64,000 nt of DNA from FEN-1297 sp963834015 (GTDB taxonomy: Bacteria; Bacteroidota; Ignavibacteria; Ignavibacteriales; Ignavibacteriaceae). Shown here one piece after another: positions 38,257-47,422 of this stretch (its first letter is position 1; every line of letters starts with the position of its first letter). The stretch lies in contig CAWIAG010000003.1 in the NCBI GenBank assembly GCA_963834015.1, positions 1,178,001 through 1,242,000 of the forward strand, written 5' to 3'. Below the pieces are notes generated by a model, which worked only from the letters and a program-made list of their open reading frames with translations, was not told where the DNA came from and did not search any database. The translations under genes were made by a program, and so were the position numbers.

Positions 38257-38814
38257 CTAAGGAATAAAATTCTGCCATATTTCGAACTTATCCTGAGGTT
38301 GGGATACATACAAAAATGCATCAGGATCTGCACTAATAGTAGCATGCCCCCAATCAGGGGGAACAATTACTACTTCGCCGGGAGAGGCTTCAACAGCAAA
38401 ACAACGCCCGGGATTATCATTGGCTGTTTCCTGCATGTATATAATAGCCTTACCTGACCATATTTTATATACTTCCGGGGGAGAGATCGGATTGTTACGC
38501 GTTTTTTTATGAATACGCCCCTGGCTCCGAACCGGTTCATCACCCAATCGACCCCTAGCATAAGTAACTACTCCGAACAACAAATTCCGTTCAATGAGTA
38601 AATGTTTATGTTTCTCTTTTCCTACATCCATTGCAATTGAGTAAACCGGGCCAGGGCCAGAACAACCGGGATCAAGCAGACTTTTTCTGATAGATTCAAG
38701 GGAACGGTTCTCTAATTTAGACCCAAAACAATCCGGCCTATACTCATAATCCATCGGATTTGTAATTGGTTTAATATCTAGCCCCGGATAAAATTTGGAT
38801 ATTTGATTTTCCAT
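38257..38814 (-). CDS. Cupin-type glucose-6-phosphate isomerase-like protein, one metal ligand missing
   Basis: 185 residues, the usual size of archaeal-type (cupin) phosphoglucose isomerase. It has the family features GDEPVRSQG, PEVYKIWSGKA and VPPDWGHATIS. In Pyrococcus PGI the metal is held by two His of GHFH, a Glu and a later His. Here that stretch is GRIH: Arg100 replaces the first His, while His102, Glu114 and His157 stay. The replacement is one base away (CGT for CAT). It may still be an isomerase with changed metal binding or act on another sugar phosphate. It follows the MFS gene by 2 bp, so the two are made together. Cytoplasmic. Confidence 0.75.
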   Translation of the reverse strand: MENQISKFYPGLDIKPITNPMDYEYRPDCFGSKLENRSLESIRKSLLDPGCSGPGPVYSIAMDVGKEKHKHLLIERNLLFGVVTYARGRLGDEPVRSQGRIHKKTRNNPISPPEVYKIWSGKAIIYMQETANDNPGRCFAVEASPGEVVIVPPDWGHATISADPDAFLYVSQPQDKFEIWQNFIP

Positions 38815-38816
38815 TT

Positions 38817-40157
38817 TTATATCCTCTTAACCATGATTTTTTCTAGTTCCTCCAGGCTTTTTCCTTTTGTTTCAGGAAGTTTATTAATTATAAATATTAG
38901 CATTAATACACACATTATATCGAAAATCAAAAAAGCTGCTCCACCTCCCATGCGATTCAATATTGCAGGAAAAGTAAGCGTTACAATAAAATTTGAGCCC
39001 CAAAGTGCAACAATTGCAATTGACATAGCTTTGCTTCGCATTTTATTTGGAAAAATTTCAGATATTACAACCCAACTCACCGGACCGAGAGAAGCGGCAA
39101 AAGAAGCTATGTATGTAAGGATGAAAAAGAAAATAAGATAACCCCCCAGTTCATTGAGATAATAAGCAACAGTAATCACTGTAAGGGAAATAATCATTCC
39201 TGCAGCACCAGCGATTAATAACGGTTTCCGACCCCATTTATCAATCCACAAAATAGCCACTATCGTAAATAAAAAGTTTACACTTCCTATAACGGCAGTT
39301 TGAATTAAAGCAGATCCTGTACCATTTCCCAAATTTTTAAATATAATTGGAGCATAATACATGATGGAATTTATGCCGGTAAGTTGAGAAAAGACAGCTA
39401 ACAAAACACCGATCCACAAAACAGGTCTCATCCCTTTTGCAAAAACTTCCCTATAATTTCCTTTTACACCCTGAGCATCTGAATTCACAATAGATAGAAG
39501 TTCTGCTTTAGCAATGTCAACCCCATTAATTTTTTCCAGAATCGCATATGCTTCGTCTTTCTTATTTTTCTGAACCAGCCAGCGCGGGCTTTCGGGTATA
39601 AATATCAATGTGACAAAAAATAAAAATGCAGGCAAACCCATAACTGCAAACATCCAGCGCCAGGAATTTGTACCCATTCCTGCCAATAAATAATTAGAGA
39701 AGAAAGCAAGTAAAATTCCAATTACTATTGCAAGCTGATTCAGCGATACAAGGGCTCCACGTCTATCAGCAGGAGCTATTTCGGAAATATACATAGGAGA
39801 AAGCATTGATGCAGTTCCAACCGCAACCCCACCAAAAAAACGAAAAATAATAAAATATGTTAAATTTGTAGATAATGCAGAGCCCAGAGCTGATATTAAA
39901 AATAATAACGCCGCAACAATTAATGTATACTTACGCCCGAACAGATCCCCGGGTTTGCCCGAAGATATTACACCTACAATACATCCGACAAGAAGACTAC
40001 TAACCGTCCACCCTAATGCGATATCGTTCAAAAGGAAATAGAGTTGAATAAACGGAGTAGTCCCCGAAATTACTGCCGTATCGAAACCAAATAGTAATCC
40101 GCCGAGCGCTGCGACAAGAGCAGTCAGAATCAGGAATTTATTATCTTTTTCTCTCAT
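38817..40157 (-). CDS. MFS sugar porter
   Basis: 446 residues and 12 helices of the sugar-porter branch of the MFS (XylE/GLUT-like). Markers are GGLLFGFDTAVISGT in helix 1, the GRKYTL motif after helix 2, PESPRWLV after helix 6, QLTGINSIMYYAP in helix 7 and WGRKPLL after helix 8, with PETKGKS at the end. It should import a monosaccharide with protons through the inner membrane. It lies between the PMI-like gene (80-bp gap) and the isomerase gene (2-bp gap) and is the only inner-membrane sugar transporter of the second cluster. Confidence 0.88.
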   Translation of the reverse strand: MREKDNKFLILTALVAALGGLLFGFDTAVISGTTPFIQLYFLLNDIALGWTVSSLLVGCIVGVISSGKPGDLFGRKYTLIVAALLFLISALGSALSTNLTYFIIFRFFGGVAVGTASMLSPMYISEIAPADRRGALVSLNQLAIVIGILLAFFSNYLLAGMGTNSWRWMFAVMGLPAFLFFVTLIFIPESPRWLVQKNKKDEAYAILEKINGVDIAKAELLSIVNSDAQGVKGNYREVFAKGMRPVLWIGVLLAVFSQLTGINSIMYYAPIIFKNLGNGTGSALIQTAVIGSVNFLFTIVAILWIDKWGRKPLLIAGAAGMIISLTVITVAYYLNELGGYLIFFFILTYIASFAASLGPVSWVVISEIFPNKMRSKAMSIAIVALWGSNFIVTLTFPAILNRMGGGAAFLIFDIMCVLMLIFIINKLPETKGKSLEELEKIMVKRI

Positions 40158-40237
40158 TATTTATTTTCTTTTTTGCCAGGATAATTTTTGAAAATTTATT
40201 AACATTTTAACACCGGATGATATCAATTATTTTTATT

Positions 40238-41992
40238 TTATGGATTACATCTCACCCAGGCTTTAATTGTACCGCATTGCTTTCCAACACTTTCACCGAA
40301 AGGGCTGATTTTGTAGGAACCTACTGAAGCAGGAACAATAAATGTTTCCGCATAATGAACCACAAAAGGGACGAACGCATTCGTGGGGCTTTCAACAATT
40401 ATTTCTTCACCTTCAACAAGGTTTAATACATTGACTCCTCCATTAGTATAATGAACAACGGGTTTTGAAAACCAATGCCTCCTGGTTTCAATGAATTCCC
40501 TTTCATGCAAACCGGTACACTCTTCTATCCAACCGTCTCCTTCGTCAGTTTTTTCAATACGGTTTACAAGATTTTTCCGCACCCAGTCAGTAGTCCTGTT
40601 CCATTGAATTACATTTTCTCCATGCTCTATGTTTATCGGCCGGGGTTTGCCGTCCATACCCAAACGGCCCCAATCCCACAATTTAAAAGTAAAAATATAA
40701 GGTGTAGCACTTATTTCAAGTACCATACTATCCTTTCCTGAACAATGAACAGTACCGCCAGGTATCAGAAAATGGTCATGTTTTTTAGCTTGCCAGGTTT
40801 GTACATATTTTTCGGCATTAAAGGAAGTATTCCCCTTCTGTGCAATTTTCAGGTCATTAATCATTTGTTCCGGCCTAATTCCTTCTTTCAATCCGAGGTA
40901 AACAATTGCACCTGGTTTTGCATCAAGCATATAATAACTTTCATCCTGTGTATAATGAATCCCGAATTTTTCCTGAATATACTCAGTAAGAGGATGTACC
41001 TGCAAACTAAGGTTTCCGCCATCCATAGTATCAAGAAAGTCAAAGCGGATTGGAAATTCATCTCCGAACCTGCCATGGACTGCATCTCCCAATAAATTTT
41101 TAGGATCATAAAACACGAGGTTTATGGATGGTATTTCTATTACACTATCGCCAAACTTTAACAAAAGGCTGTTTTCCTCCGGCACACAATTGAAACACCA
41201 CGCATAATTTTCAGCTACGGAATCGAGATTACATTTTTCTTTCATCCATTGCCCACCCCAGGGACCGGGGTCAAAAAACGGAACAACACTGAATGGACGG
41301 TTAATACAAATATTTAATCCGGTCAATACAGCTTTTCCCTCAACCATTTTAGGCATATTGCGATTATTAGTATCAAGCACAAAATCCCACTTATGCATCA
41401 GTTTCTTCTTCCAACGATCGCAAACCCTCCAATCGACAAAAAAACCTTGTTTATAAAGTAGATTCCAATCACCTATATCTTTATTCTTTACGCCAATATT
41501 GTTTACCAAGTGTTGCCTCATCCGAAGCTGTATTTCCCATCGCGCCATGTCAGCATAAATCAACAGATCATATACCTCGACTATGTAAGCTGCCCCTATT
41601 CCGACGACCAAAACAATGCCTTCAGCAATTGATTGTATTAAATTTTGAGCCTGTTTGATTTTTTCAGGATCAAAATAAGCATCTATATTTAACCGGGTCA
41701 GGTAGCCAAATATACGATCATCTGTTACATAAGGATGAACCATTTTCCTGATTGTTTCTTCAGGATACATTAAATCATTGGTCCTAATAACCAGATCAGG
41801 TTTAATACCCTTCACAAGCGCTTCAGTAACCTGGTCTTCCAGCACGCCCTGATAATATTCTACCGCGACAGTTTTAGACTTATCATAATTTCCAACTTGT
41901 TCAATAATTTTTGAAACGATATCACTCCACCCACTTACCACCTGGAAATTTCCCATTACTTCTATAAATGGGTAGTTATTAAATTTTGACAT
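40238..41992 (-). CDS. Two-domain protein: kinase-like N-domain plus class I mannose-6-phosphate isomerase
   Basis: 584 residues. The C-terminal part (about 235-584) is a ManA-type cupin with QVHP (Gln331, His333) and GGTVHCSGKDSMVLEIS (His416), the zinc ligands of class I mannose-6-phosphate isomerase. The N-terminal part (about 1-215) resembles a nucleoside/uridine-kinase-like fold around VVGIGAAYI and LLIYADMARWEIQLRMR, but I see no Walker A loop. It may bind a phosphosugar or regulate the isomerase; its role is unknown. The ATG directly follows the TAG of a decayed ROK kinase gene (stop 41993-41995), so the two were once translationally linked. Confidence 0.72.
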   Translation of the reverse strand: MSKFNNYPFIEVMGNFQVVSGWSDIVSKIIEQVGNYDKSKTVAVEYYQGVLEDQVTEALVKGIKPDLVIRTNDLMYPEETIRKMVHPYVTDDRIFGYLTRLNIDAYFDPEKIKQAQNLIQSIAEGIVLVVGIGAAYIVEVYDLLIYADMARWEIQLRMRQHLVNNIGVKNKDIGDWNLLYKQGFFVDWRVCDRWKKKLMHKWDFVLDTNNRNMPKMVEGKAVLTGLNICINRPFSVVPFFDPGPWGGQWMKEKCNLDSVAENYAWCFNCVPEENSLLLKFGDSVIEIPSINLVFYDPKNLLGDAVHGRFGDEFPIRFDFLDTMDGGNLSLQVHPLTEYIQEKFGIHYTQDESYYMLDAKPGAIVYLGLKEGIRPEQMINDLKIAQKGNTSFNAEKYVQTWQAKKHDHFLIPGGTVHCSGKDSMVLEISATPYIFTFKLWDWGRLGMDGKPRPINIEHGENVIQWNRTTDWVRKNLVNRIEKTDEGDGWIEECTGLHEREFIETRRHWFSKPVVHYTNGGVNVLNLVEGEEIIVESPTNAFVPFVVHYAETFIVPASVGSYKISPFGESVGKQCGTIKAWVRCNP

Positions 41993-42590
41993 CTACATTC
42001 TCTTGTTGTTTAACATTTCATCTAATAGATAACTTACTCCTTTTAATGCCGCCCAGTCCATATCCTGAGCGGGTGCAACTTTTACCTTACCTCATGGGGT
42101 CCATGCATGTTTATCGACCATTGAAGAGACATACGATAAAATCAGCGCACCATTTTTCATTATACCTCCGCCAATAATTACAAGTTAGGGATCATAAGCA
42201 TGAATTTGATTTATTACACCAGCGCTCCAAACTTCAAGGCTGTTTTGAATTATTTCCTTAGATAATTGGTCTCCTTCCCGAGCATAATGAAATACTTGTT
42301 CATAATCTATTGTTTTAAGTTTAGAAAGTTAACTTTTTAAGAAAAGATAATGATTTTTTGATAACGAGGGCAACCGCCATGTTGATGCTTCAGATTCCAC
42401 ACATCCTATATTTCCACAATTGCATAATTTACCGCTAAAATTAATTGTGGAATGGGCTGCCAGGCAGCCTGCCTGAAAATGTTTACCACGAAGTAGTTTG
42501 CCTTCAATCAATACTGCACCACCAAAAACTCCTATAAGTGTTTCATTCGTTTTTCTGAATTGGTTATATTCTTACCATTAAGAAAATGAT
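41993..42590 (-). pseudogene. Decayed ROK-family sugar kinase
   Basis: One frame reads as the C-terminal two-thirds of a ROK kinase: GVFGGAVLIEGKLLRGKHFQ, the zinc motif CNCGNIGCVE, GDQLSKEIIQ, IIGGGIMKNG, then DWAALKGVSYLLD. It is cut by TAA at 42329-42331, TAA at 42185-42187 and TGA at 42092-42094 and ends with TAG at 41993-41995. The second stop stands where the family usually has Glu (DPELVII) and the third where Trp is usual. No frameshift is visible in this part; about 90 N-terminal residues are lost. Intact, it would have phosphorylated a hexose for the isomerases and porter around it. Confidence 0.78.
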
Positions 42591-42703
42591 TGTTAAGTTG
42601 TAAACTTTGCGAAGGTTTATTAATTGAATTATGCAGCATATAAAATTATTACCTTTTACAGAATTATAATTAAAAAAGTTATCTGTAATAAATAAACAAG
42701 TGT

Positions 42704-45160
42704 TTATTTATAAACCGGGACATTATCAAAACCAGGCTCCGGGCTAACATAGCGTTGTTCAGCGTCATGTCTGAATTTTATATTAAGTGTAATTTCATCT
42801 CCGTTTAATTCCAAAATATTATTATCCGGATTAAGATATTTATTACCTTCCTGAACAGACCAGATTGATTTTTCGAAATGTTCCAGATGAATAAATATTT
42901 TCCCAGGTATTTCTCTTGCTTTAAGGTTTAATGAAATATGTGCCATTGAACCATCATTGTCAACTTTTACAATAAGATCTACCACTCCAAATGAAGTTGG
43001 AATATTTTGAAGGCTGGTCGTTTTTCCAGGTTCCGTCCAAGAGTCCGGCATACCTTCAAGTAAATGCAGTTCTTTGCCTTTTTCCATGATCATTGAATTA
43101 CGAACCAAACGGATTAACTCAGCACTAGCCCAATTATGGGGCATATCACCGGCATATTGTTCACCAAGCTGTTCGCCAACAGGGTATTGTTCCTCGACCC
43201 AATCCAGCATAGGGCTTGCGTGATTAGCAAAAGCATACAGAATCGAAACAGCTTTTTTACCATCACCGAGCCAAAGATGCGCCTCGGCATACATGCCTCC
43301 CAGATAATTCCATAATCCATGAATCAGTCCGCCAGATCCAAAGATTTGGCCTTCCTGAACGTGTTGATCAAGCATTTGCATAGTTCCGAGCATCAAACGA
43401 TCATCTTTAGAAAAAATTTCCCCCGGGTAGATTGACTCTAAAAAGGTCCAGCAACCCCGCTGCGGAAGTTGGGGTTCTTCCTCCCGCATTGACAGCGGAT
43501 AAATCAAATTGCCGCCTACTTCAGAACGCGGAATTAATCCGCCGTCATTGTACATGGTTACCGGAACATACACATTTCCTTTTGAATCTAAAAGCTTATC
43601 ACGATTGCGTGCCTTATCAAATGCTTTCCAATAATCATCATATTCAGCTTTCCAATCTGCTAATTCGGGCTTATTCAGTTTTTCGGCAATTGAAAGAGCA
43701 GCTTTTAAACCGAAAAGAGTTCCATAAACATTTGTATACTCCCGGTGTATTTCACCAAGTCCACCGTCAGGAAAACCAAACGGCATAAGACCAAAATTAG
43801 CCTGTGTAGAATCATTTCTTGTCATTTCGCGGAACTTTTTAATATTATTAACATCAGCTACAACTTTTGGCCATAGTTTTTCAAGCCATTTCCAATCGCC
43901 GGTAAGAAACGCCTCGTGCCATAGCATCCATAAATGGAAACCGGATTTTTTTGAAAATTCAGAACCTGTAGGCGGACCATCATCACAATCAAGAAGCTCT
44001 TCAACTTGTGTTTTTACTTCATTCCAACGGCCAAGATAAGTAAGCGCCTGGTTGATAAATGAACCGTCTGCAGCCCATAATCCACGATACCAAGTTAATC
44101 CAACTCTTGATTTAGGCTGCCCCATTATTATCTCCCGAGCCTGATATAGATTTCTGATACTCCCGTCCAACATTCTCTGCATACCGGGATCCGGTAATGT
44201 AATCTGCCCGTACGGCAGGTTTACGTGCTTCCAGAATTCCACAGAGCGTGACAATTCTACTGCCGCCTTACTCAGAGAAAAAGGTATGCGCATTAACTGT
44301 TTTATGGATATATTCTTACTGTAATCATTATACGCGTCATTAAATGATGTGTTTATAAATGAAGTATCAATCATCTGGGATAAATAATTTGTATGATGCG
44401 GAATATCGAATACAGCGGGATAAAAAGTGATCAGAGCTTTGAATGAATCTCCAGGCGCTAATGTTTGTTCCGGGAAATTTAGTGTAAGGGAATCTCCCGC
44501 TCCTTCAATTGATCCTATTGCAGGATCAAACCTTGCAATCATTTTATTATTGCCGGCCGTATCTGTTTCAGTTAAGAGGTCTTTATCACTGTTCAGGATT
44601 AACTTTTCATTATTTTCTACTCTTAAAAAAATCTGTCCTTTCTTTGTATCCGACCCAATATTTTTTAACTTTAACAGTAAATAATCTACCCTGCGAGGCG
44701 CCCATTCTTTTATCGTTGTGTTTTCTTCAGGCACTCTTGCCCACGCTTCCTCAGTCAATAACAACTCATTTTCTTTTTTTTCAGTTATTATTATTGGTAT
44801 CCGGGCATCATATAAATTTTGATGCACCGATGCGGCCGGGTTTTCACCTTTTAACCCGATCTCAATTCGCGTGTTGAATTTATCCAGCCAGTTATAAAGA
44901 AATTCACCTTTTGAGCCTATTAAAGTTTTATGAGGATCATCAGGAAGACAAATTGGGGATTGCCAGTATAAAGGAGAGTACCGGTGATCTACTACCTGAG
45001 GCTGAAGATCCTCTTCATTTTTTACAGGAAATATTTTTACCTGTAAATCAGTTTTCCCGGATACAGTTGATGATTCCTGAGAAAATACTTCACTCCACAC
45101 CAGGATAATCATAAAAAATATAATTCCGATTATTCTGATTGATAATTGGTTCCAAAACAT
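42704..45160 (-). CDS. Secreted six-hairpin glycosidase-like protein
   Basis: 818 residues with a signal peptide or N-terminal membrane anchor (about 6-28). Residues about 45-290 are a beta-sandwich. The second half is an (alpha/alpha)6 barrel: LTWYRGLWAADGSFINQALT, HLWMLWHEAFLTGDWKWLEK, and WGYLGGMYAEAHLWLG-like segments. A beta domain with EKGKELHLLEGMPDSW ends it, as in rhamnosidase- and GH95-like proteins. I cannot assign a family number. It lies at the head of the porter/isomerase genes and behind the GH127 gene. Confidence 0.62.
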   Translation of the reverse strand: MFWNQLSIRIIGIIFFMIILVWSEVFSQESSTVSGKTDLQVKIFPVKNEEDLQPQVVDHRYSPLYWQSPICLPDDPHKTLIGSKGEFLYNWLDKFNTRIEIGLKGENPAASVHQNLYDARIPIIITEKKENELLLTEEAWARVPEENTTIKEWAPRRVDYLLLKLKNIGSDTKKGQIFLRVENNEKLILNSDKDLLTETDTAGNNKMIARFDPAIGSIEGAGDSLTLNFPEQTLAPGDSFKALITFYPAVFDIPHHTNYLSQMIDTSFINTSFNDAYNDYSKNISIKQLMRIPFSLSKAAVELSRSVEFWKHVNLPYGQITLPDPGMQRMLDGSIRNLYQAREIIMGQPKSRVGLTWYRGLWAADGSFINQALTYLGRWNEVKTQVEELLDCDDGPPTGSEFSKKSGFHLWMLWHEAFLTGDWKWLEKLWPKVVADVNNIKKFREMTRNDSTQANFGLMPFGFPDGGLGEIHREYTNVYGTLFGLKAALSIAEKLNKPELADWKAEYDDYWKAFDKARNRDKLLDSKGNVYVPVTMYNDGGLIPRSEVGGNLIYPLSMREEEPQLPQRGCWTFLESIYPGEIFSKDDRLMLGTMQMLDQHVQEGQIFGSGGLIHGLWNYLGGMYAEAHLWLGDGKKAVSILYAFANHASPMLDWVEEQYPVGEQLGEQYAGDMPHNWASAELIRLVRNSMIMEKGKELHLLEGMPDSWTEPGKTTSLQNIPTSFGVVDLIVKVDNDGSMAHISLNLKAREIPGKIFIHLEHFEKSIWSVQEGNKYLNPDNNILELNGDEITLNIKFRHDAEQRYVSPEPGFDNVPVYK

Positions 45161-45203
45161 TTTATAAACCTCTTTCAGAAAACTACTTATTTATCCCAAA
45201 TAT

Positions 45204-45235
45204 TTCACAATCCAGTAAAATTAATAAATTGTGAA
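45204..45235. other. Inverted repeat TTCACAAT / ATTGTGAA between glycosidase genes
   Basis: Perfect 8-bp arms at 45204-45211 and 45228-45235 with a 16-base AT-rich spacer, 21 bp past the stop of the GH127 gene and 44 bp before the next start. It may be a weak terminator or an operator. Confidence 0.35.
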
Positions 45236-45255
45236 GATAACACTTAGTCTATGAA

Positions 45256-47295
45256 TTATTTATCATCCAAAATATACATGTAGTACAACTCACCTTCTTT
45301 ATAGTTCATAAACGGTTTTAGCTTTACACTGCTATTGGATTTTAATGCAAAGCCAAGTTTGTTATCAACCGGAGTTATGAGTTTCTTGATATTCTTCAGG
45401 TCTATAGATGCTAGTAAGTCTTTATCGGGATTTGTCTGCAGCATTCCTTCGTAAGACCACCACTGCTGATTTGAGGAAAATTTAGCGGCTGCGTTATTCT
45501 TAAATTGATCCGGATCCTCGACAATCCACCATTTTTTTTCGTTCGTCAGTTTTATAAGAGTTGAGTCCGGAGTTGTAAATGCCATTACCAAGGGGCCATA
45601 CATAATTGCAGTCGGCCTTCCTTCGTTTTTATCTAAAACACTCAGAGTAAAATCCATTGGCATTGTTACGCTGATTTTGTCTCCGTTTTTCCACTGCCTA
45701 TTAATTATAAACCACCCGTTCTTAATTGTACCATTAATCTTTCTTCCATTAACCGCGGCAGTCATACCGGGATCTGCAAGCCATTCGGGTATTCTGATCC
45801 CGACGCCAAAATTTTCAGACTGCTTATTATTTATTGTGAGTTCGGTCTTGTCAGAATATGGAAAGTCTGTAATCTGTGTAAGCTTCACTGAACTGTTTCG
45901 TCCGTGTTTCCAGTTTACTACCGACGGAGTAAATAAATTTATATAGATATTATCATTATCATGGTAATAAGTATTGATGAAATACTGAATAACATTAAGC
46001 GGCCTGGTCCCGGCACAGCATGTGGCTGCAGCCGGTTTGTTAAGCTTCATAGCGCCGTTTAGATTATAGTTGGAGTAATACATAACATTAGTTTCAGGTG
46101 TCAATGGTATGGTAGCATTTATTGCATTATAAGCAAGTCTTTCTATCCAGTTACCGTACTTAGCTTCACCTGTAAGAGTTATAAGATTTTGGCTCAGGCG
46201 CAAAGCGGCCCATGTATCGCATTGTGTTTCAAAGTGATCTGTTCTGGTAGTCAGGCTTTCAGCAATACTGTCGAGAGGCATAAGATGTTCAAGAAACGGT
46301 CCGTAACCACCGGTAGCAAACATTTCACTTGTCTGTATCCAATCATATACGTTTTTCAAAGCATTAAGATAATACTCATTTCCCTTAACCCGGTATGCTT
46401 CTGCAGCCGCATTGAAAGAATTGATATGACTGTACGCGTGGCACCATTCACTATTCAACCCGGTAACCGGTGTTTTAGAAAAAGGCCTGACGGGATTTTC
46501 TGCAAACTCATCCCAATAATCTTTATATTCCCAGTAGCCTGCTATATTCTTATACTCTGCATTGCCAGTCTGCATATATACTAAATATAGCGGCCATGCA
46601 CGTGTGTACCATTCACTGCCATTGTCTCCGAACGCCCGTATACCGTTAATGGTATCTCCCAGGGATATAGATTTATATAATGCGGGCATATTAAGAGGCT
46701 TGTTTTTATCCCGCGACCTGTTTAAAATATAATTACTTAATTTATCCAAAGCGTCTTTACGCCCGCAGTAATTATAAACATCTAATAAGGCAATAACCCA
46801 CTTATCATTATCTGCTTTTTCTCCTATCCGGTTGAAGCATTTCCACCATTCGCGGGTAAGATATACAGCTTTTTCACAACAGGTTTTATCACCTGTAATT
46901 GCATACAATCTGCAATACGTAGAAATCCACTGCGGCAATGTAAGCGCTTCGAATTCCTCATACCATCCGCCAATATTTTTTCCCGGCGGATTCTTATCTC
47001 CTGCCTGCAGCCTTAATCCATGAAGCATATCGTCATCAGACAAGTTCATATAAAAATCTTTTGTTTCCATAAACTGGTTGTACATAATACCCGGCAGAAG
47101 CAGCACATCACCAAAATTAAAGGGTTGAATAATATCCTTTCCGGCAAGTTTTACTTTTGCAGGTTTACTTTTTAACGCCCCCTGAGATTTGAGATTTTCC
47201 TGATGGGTGTTAGTTTGTGAATAAAAATTTGCATGTGTAAAACAAAAGGTGAGAGCTAAGGATAACAGAAAAAAGAATCTATTTTTTTTCTCCAT
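45256..47295 (-). CDS. Secreted GH127-type beta-L-arabinofuranosidase
   Basis: 679 residues with a signal peptide (about 1-26). The fold is the GH127 (alpha/alpha)6 barrel followed by beta domains: FNFGDVLLLPG and GGWYEEFEALTLPQWISTYC near the start, and ATCCAGTRP with Cys426-Cys427. GH127 enzymes use a cysteine in this region, near zinc, as nucleophile. C-terminal PLVMAFTTPD is also typical. It should remove beta-L-arabinofuranose from plant glycans in the periplasm. A second GH127-like gene lies 3.8 kb upstream. Confidence 0.8.
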   Translation of the reverse strand: MEKKNRFFFLLSLALTFCFTHANFYSQTNTHQENLKSQGALKSKPAKVKLAGKDIIQPFNFGDVLLLPGIMYNQFMETKDFYMNLSDDDMLHGLRLQAGDKNPPGKNIGGWYEEFEALTLPQWISTYCRLYAITGDKTCCEKAVYLTREWWKCFNRIGEKADNDKWVIALLDVYNYCGRKDALDKLSNYILNRSRDKNKPLNMPALYKSISLGDTINGIRAFGDNGSEWYTRAWPLYLVYMQTGNAEYKNIAGYWEYKDYWDEFAENPVRPFSKTPVTGLNSEWCHAYSHINSFNAAAEAYRVKGNEYYLNALKNVYDWIQTSEMFATGGYGPFLEHLMPLDSIAESLTTRTDHFETQCDTWAALRLSQNLITLTGEAKYGNWIERLAYNAINATIPLTPETNVMYYSNYNLNGAMKLNKPAAATCCAGTRPLNVIQYFINTYYHDNDNIYINLFTPSVVNWKHGRNSSVKLTQITDFPYSDKTELTINNKQSENFGVGIRIPEWLADPGMTAAVNGRKINGTIKNGWFIINRQWKNGDKISVTMPMDFTLSVLDKNEGRPTAIMYGPLVMAFTTPDSTLIKLTNEKKWWIVEDPDQFKNNAAAKFSSNQQWWSYEGMLQTNPDKDLLASIDLKNIKKLITPVDNKLGFALKSNSSVKLKPFMNYKEGELYYMYILDDK

Positions 47296-47365
47296 AGTAA
47301 CCTCATTTTATAATATTGAGTAAAAGGATGGGAAATATTTTTATAACCCCTATAGTTTAAGTATA

Positions 47366-47395
47366 ATTAACACCGCGATTTATCGCGGTGTTAAT
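47366..47395. repeat. REP-like palindrome, copy 2
   Basis: Perfect 14-bp arms (ATTAACACCGCGAT and its complement) with a TT centre, 28 bp past the stop of the GH106 gene. It is the same element as at 791-824 apart from a few bases. Confidence 0.65.
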
Positions 47396-47422
47396 GACCA
47401 GGCATAAATGCTATTAACCGTT

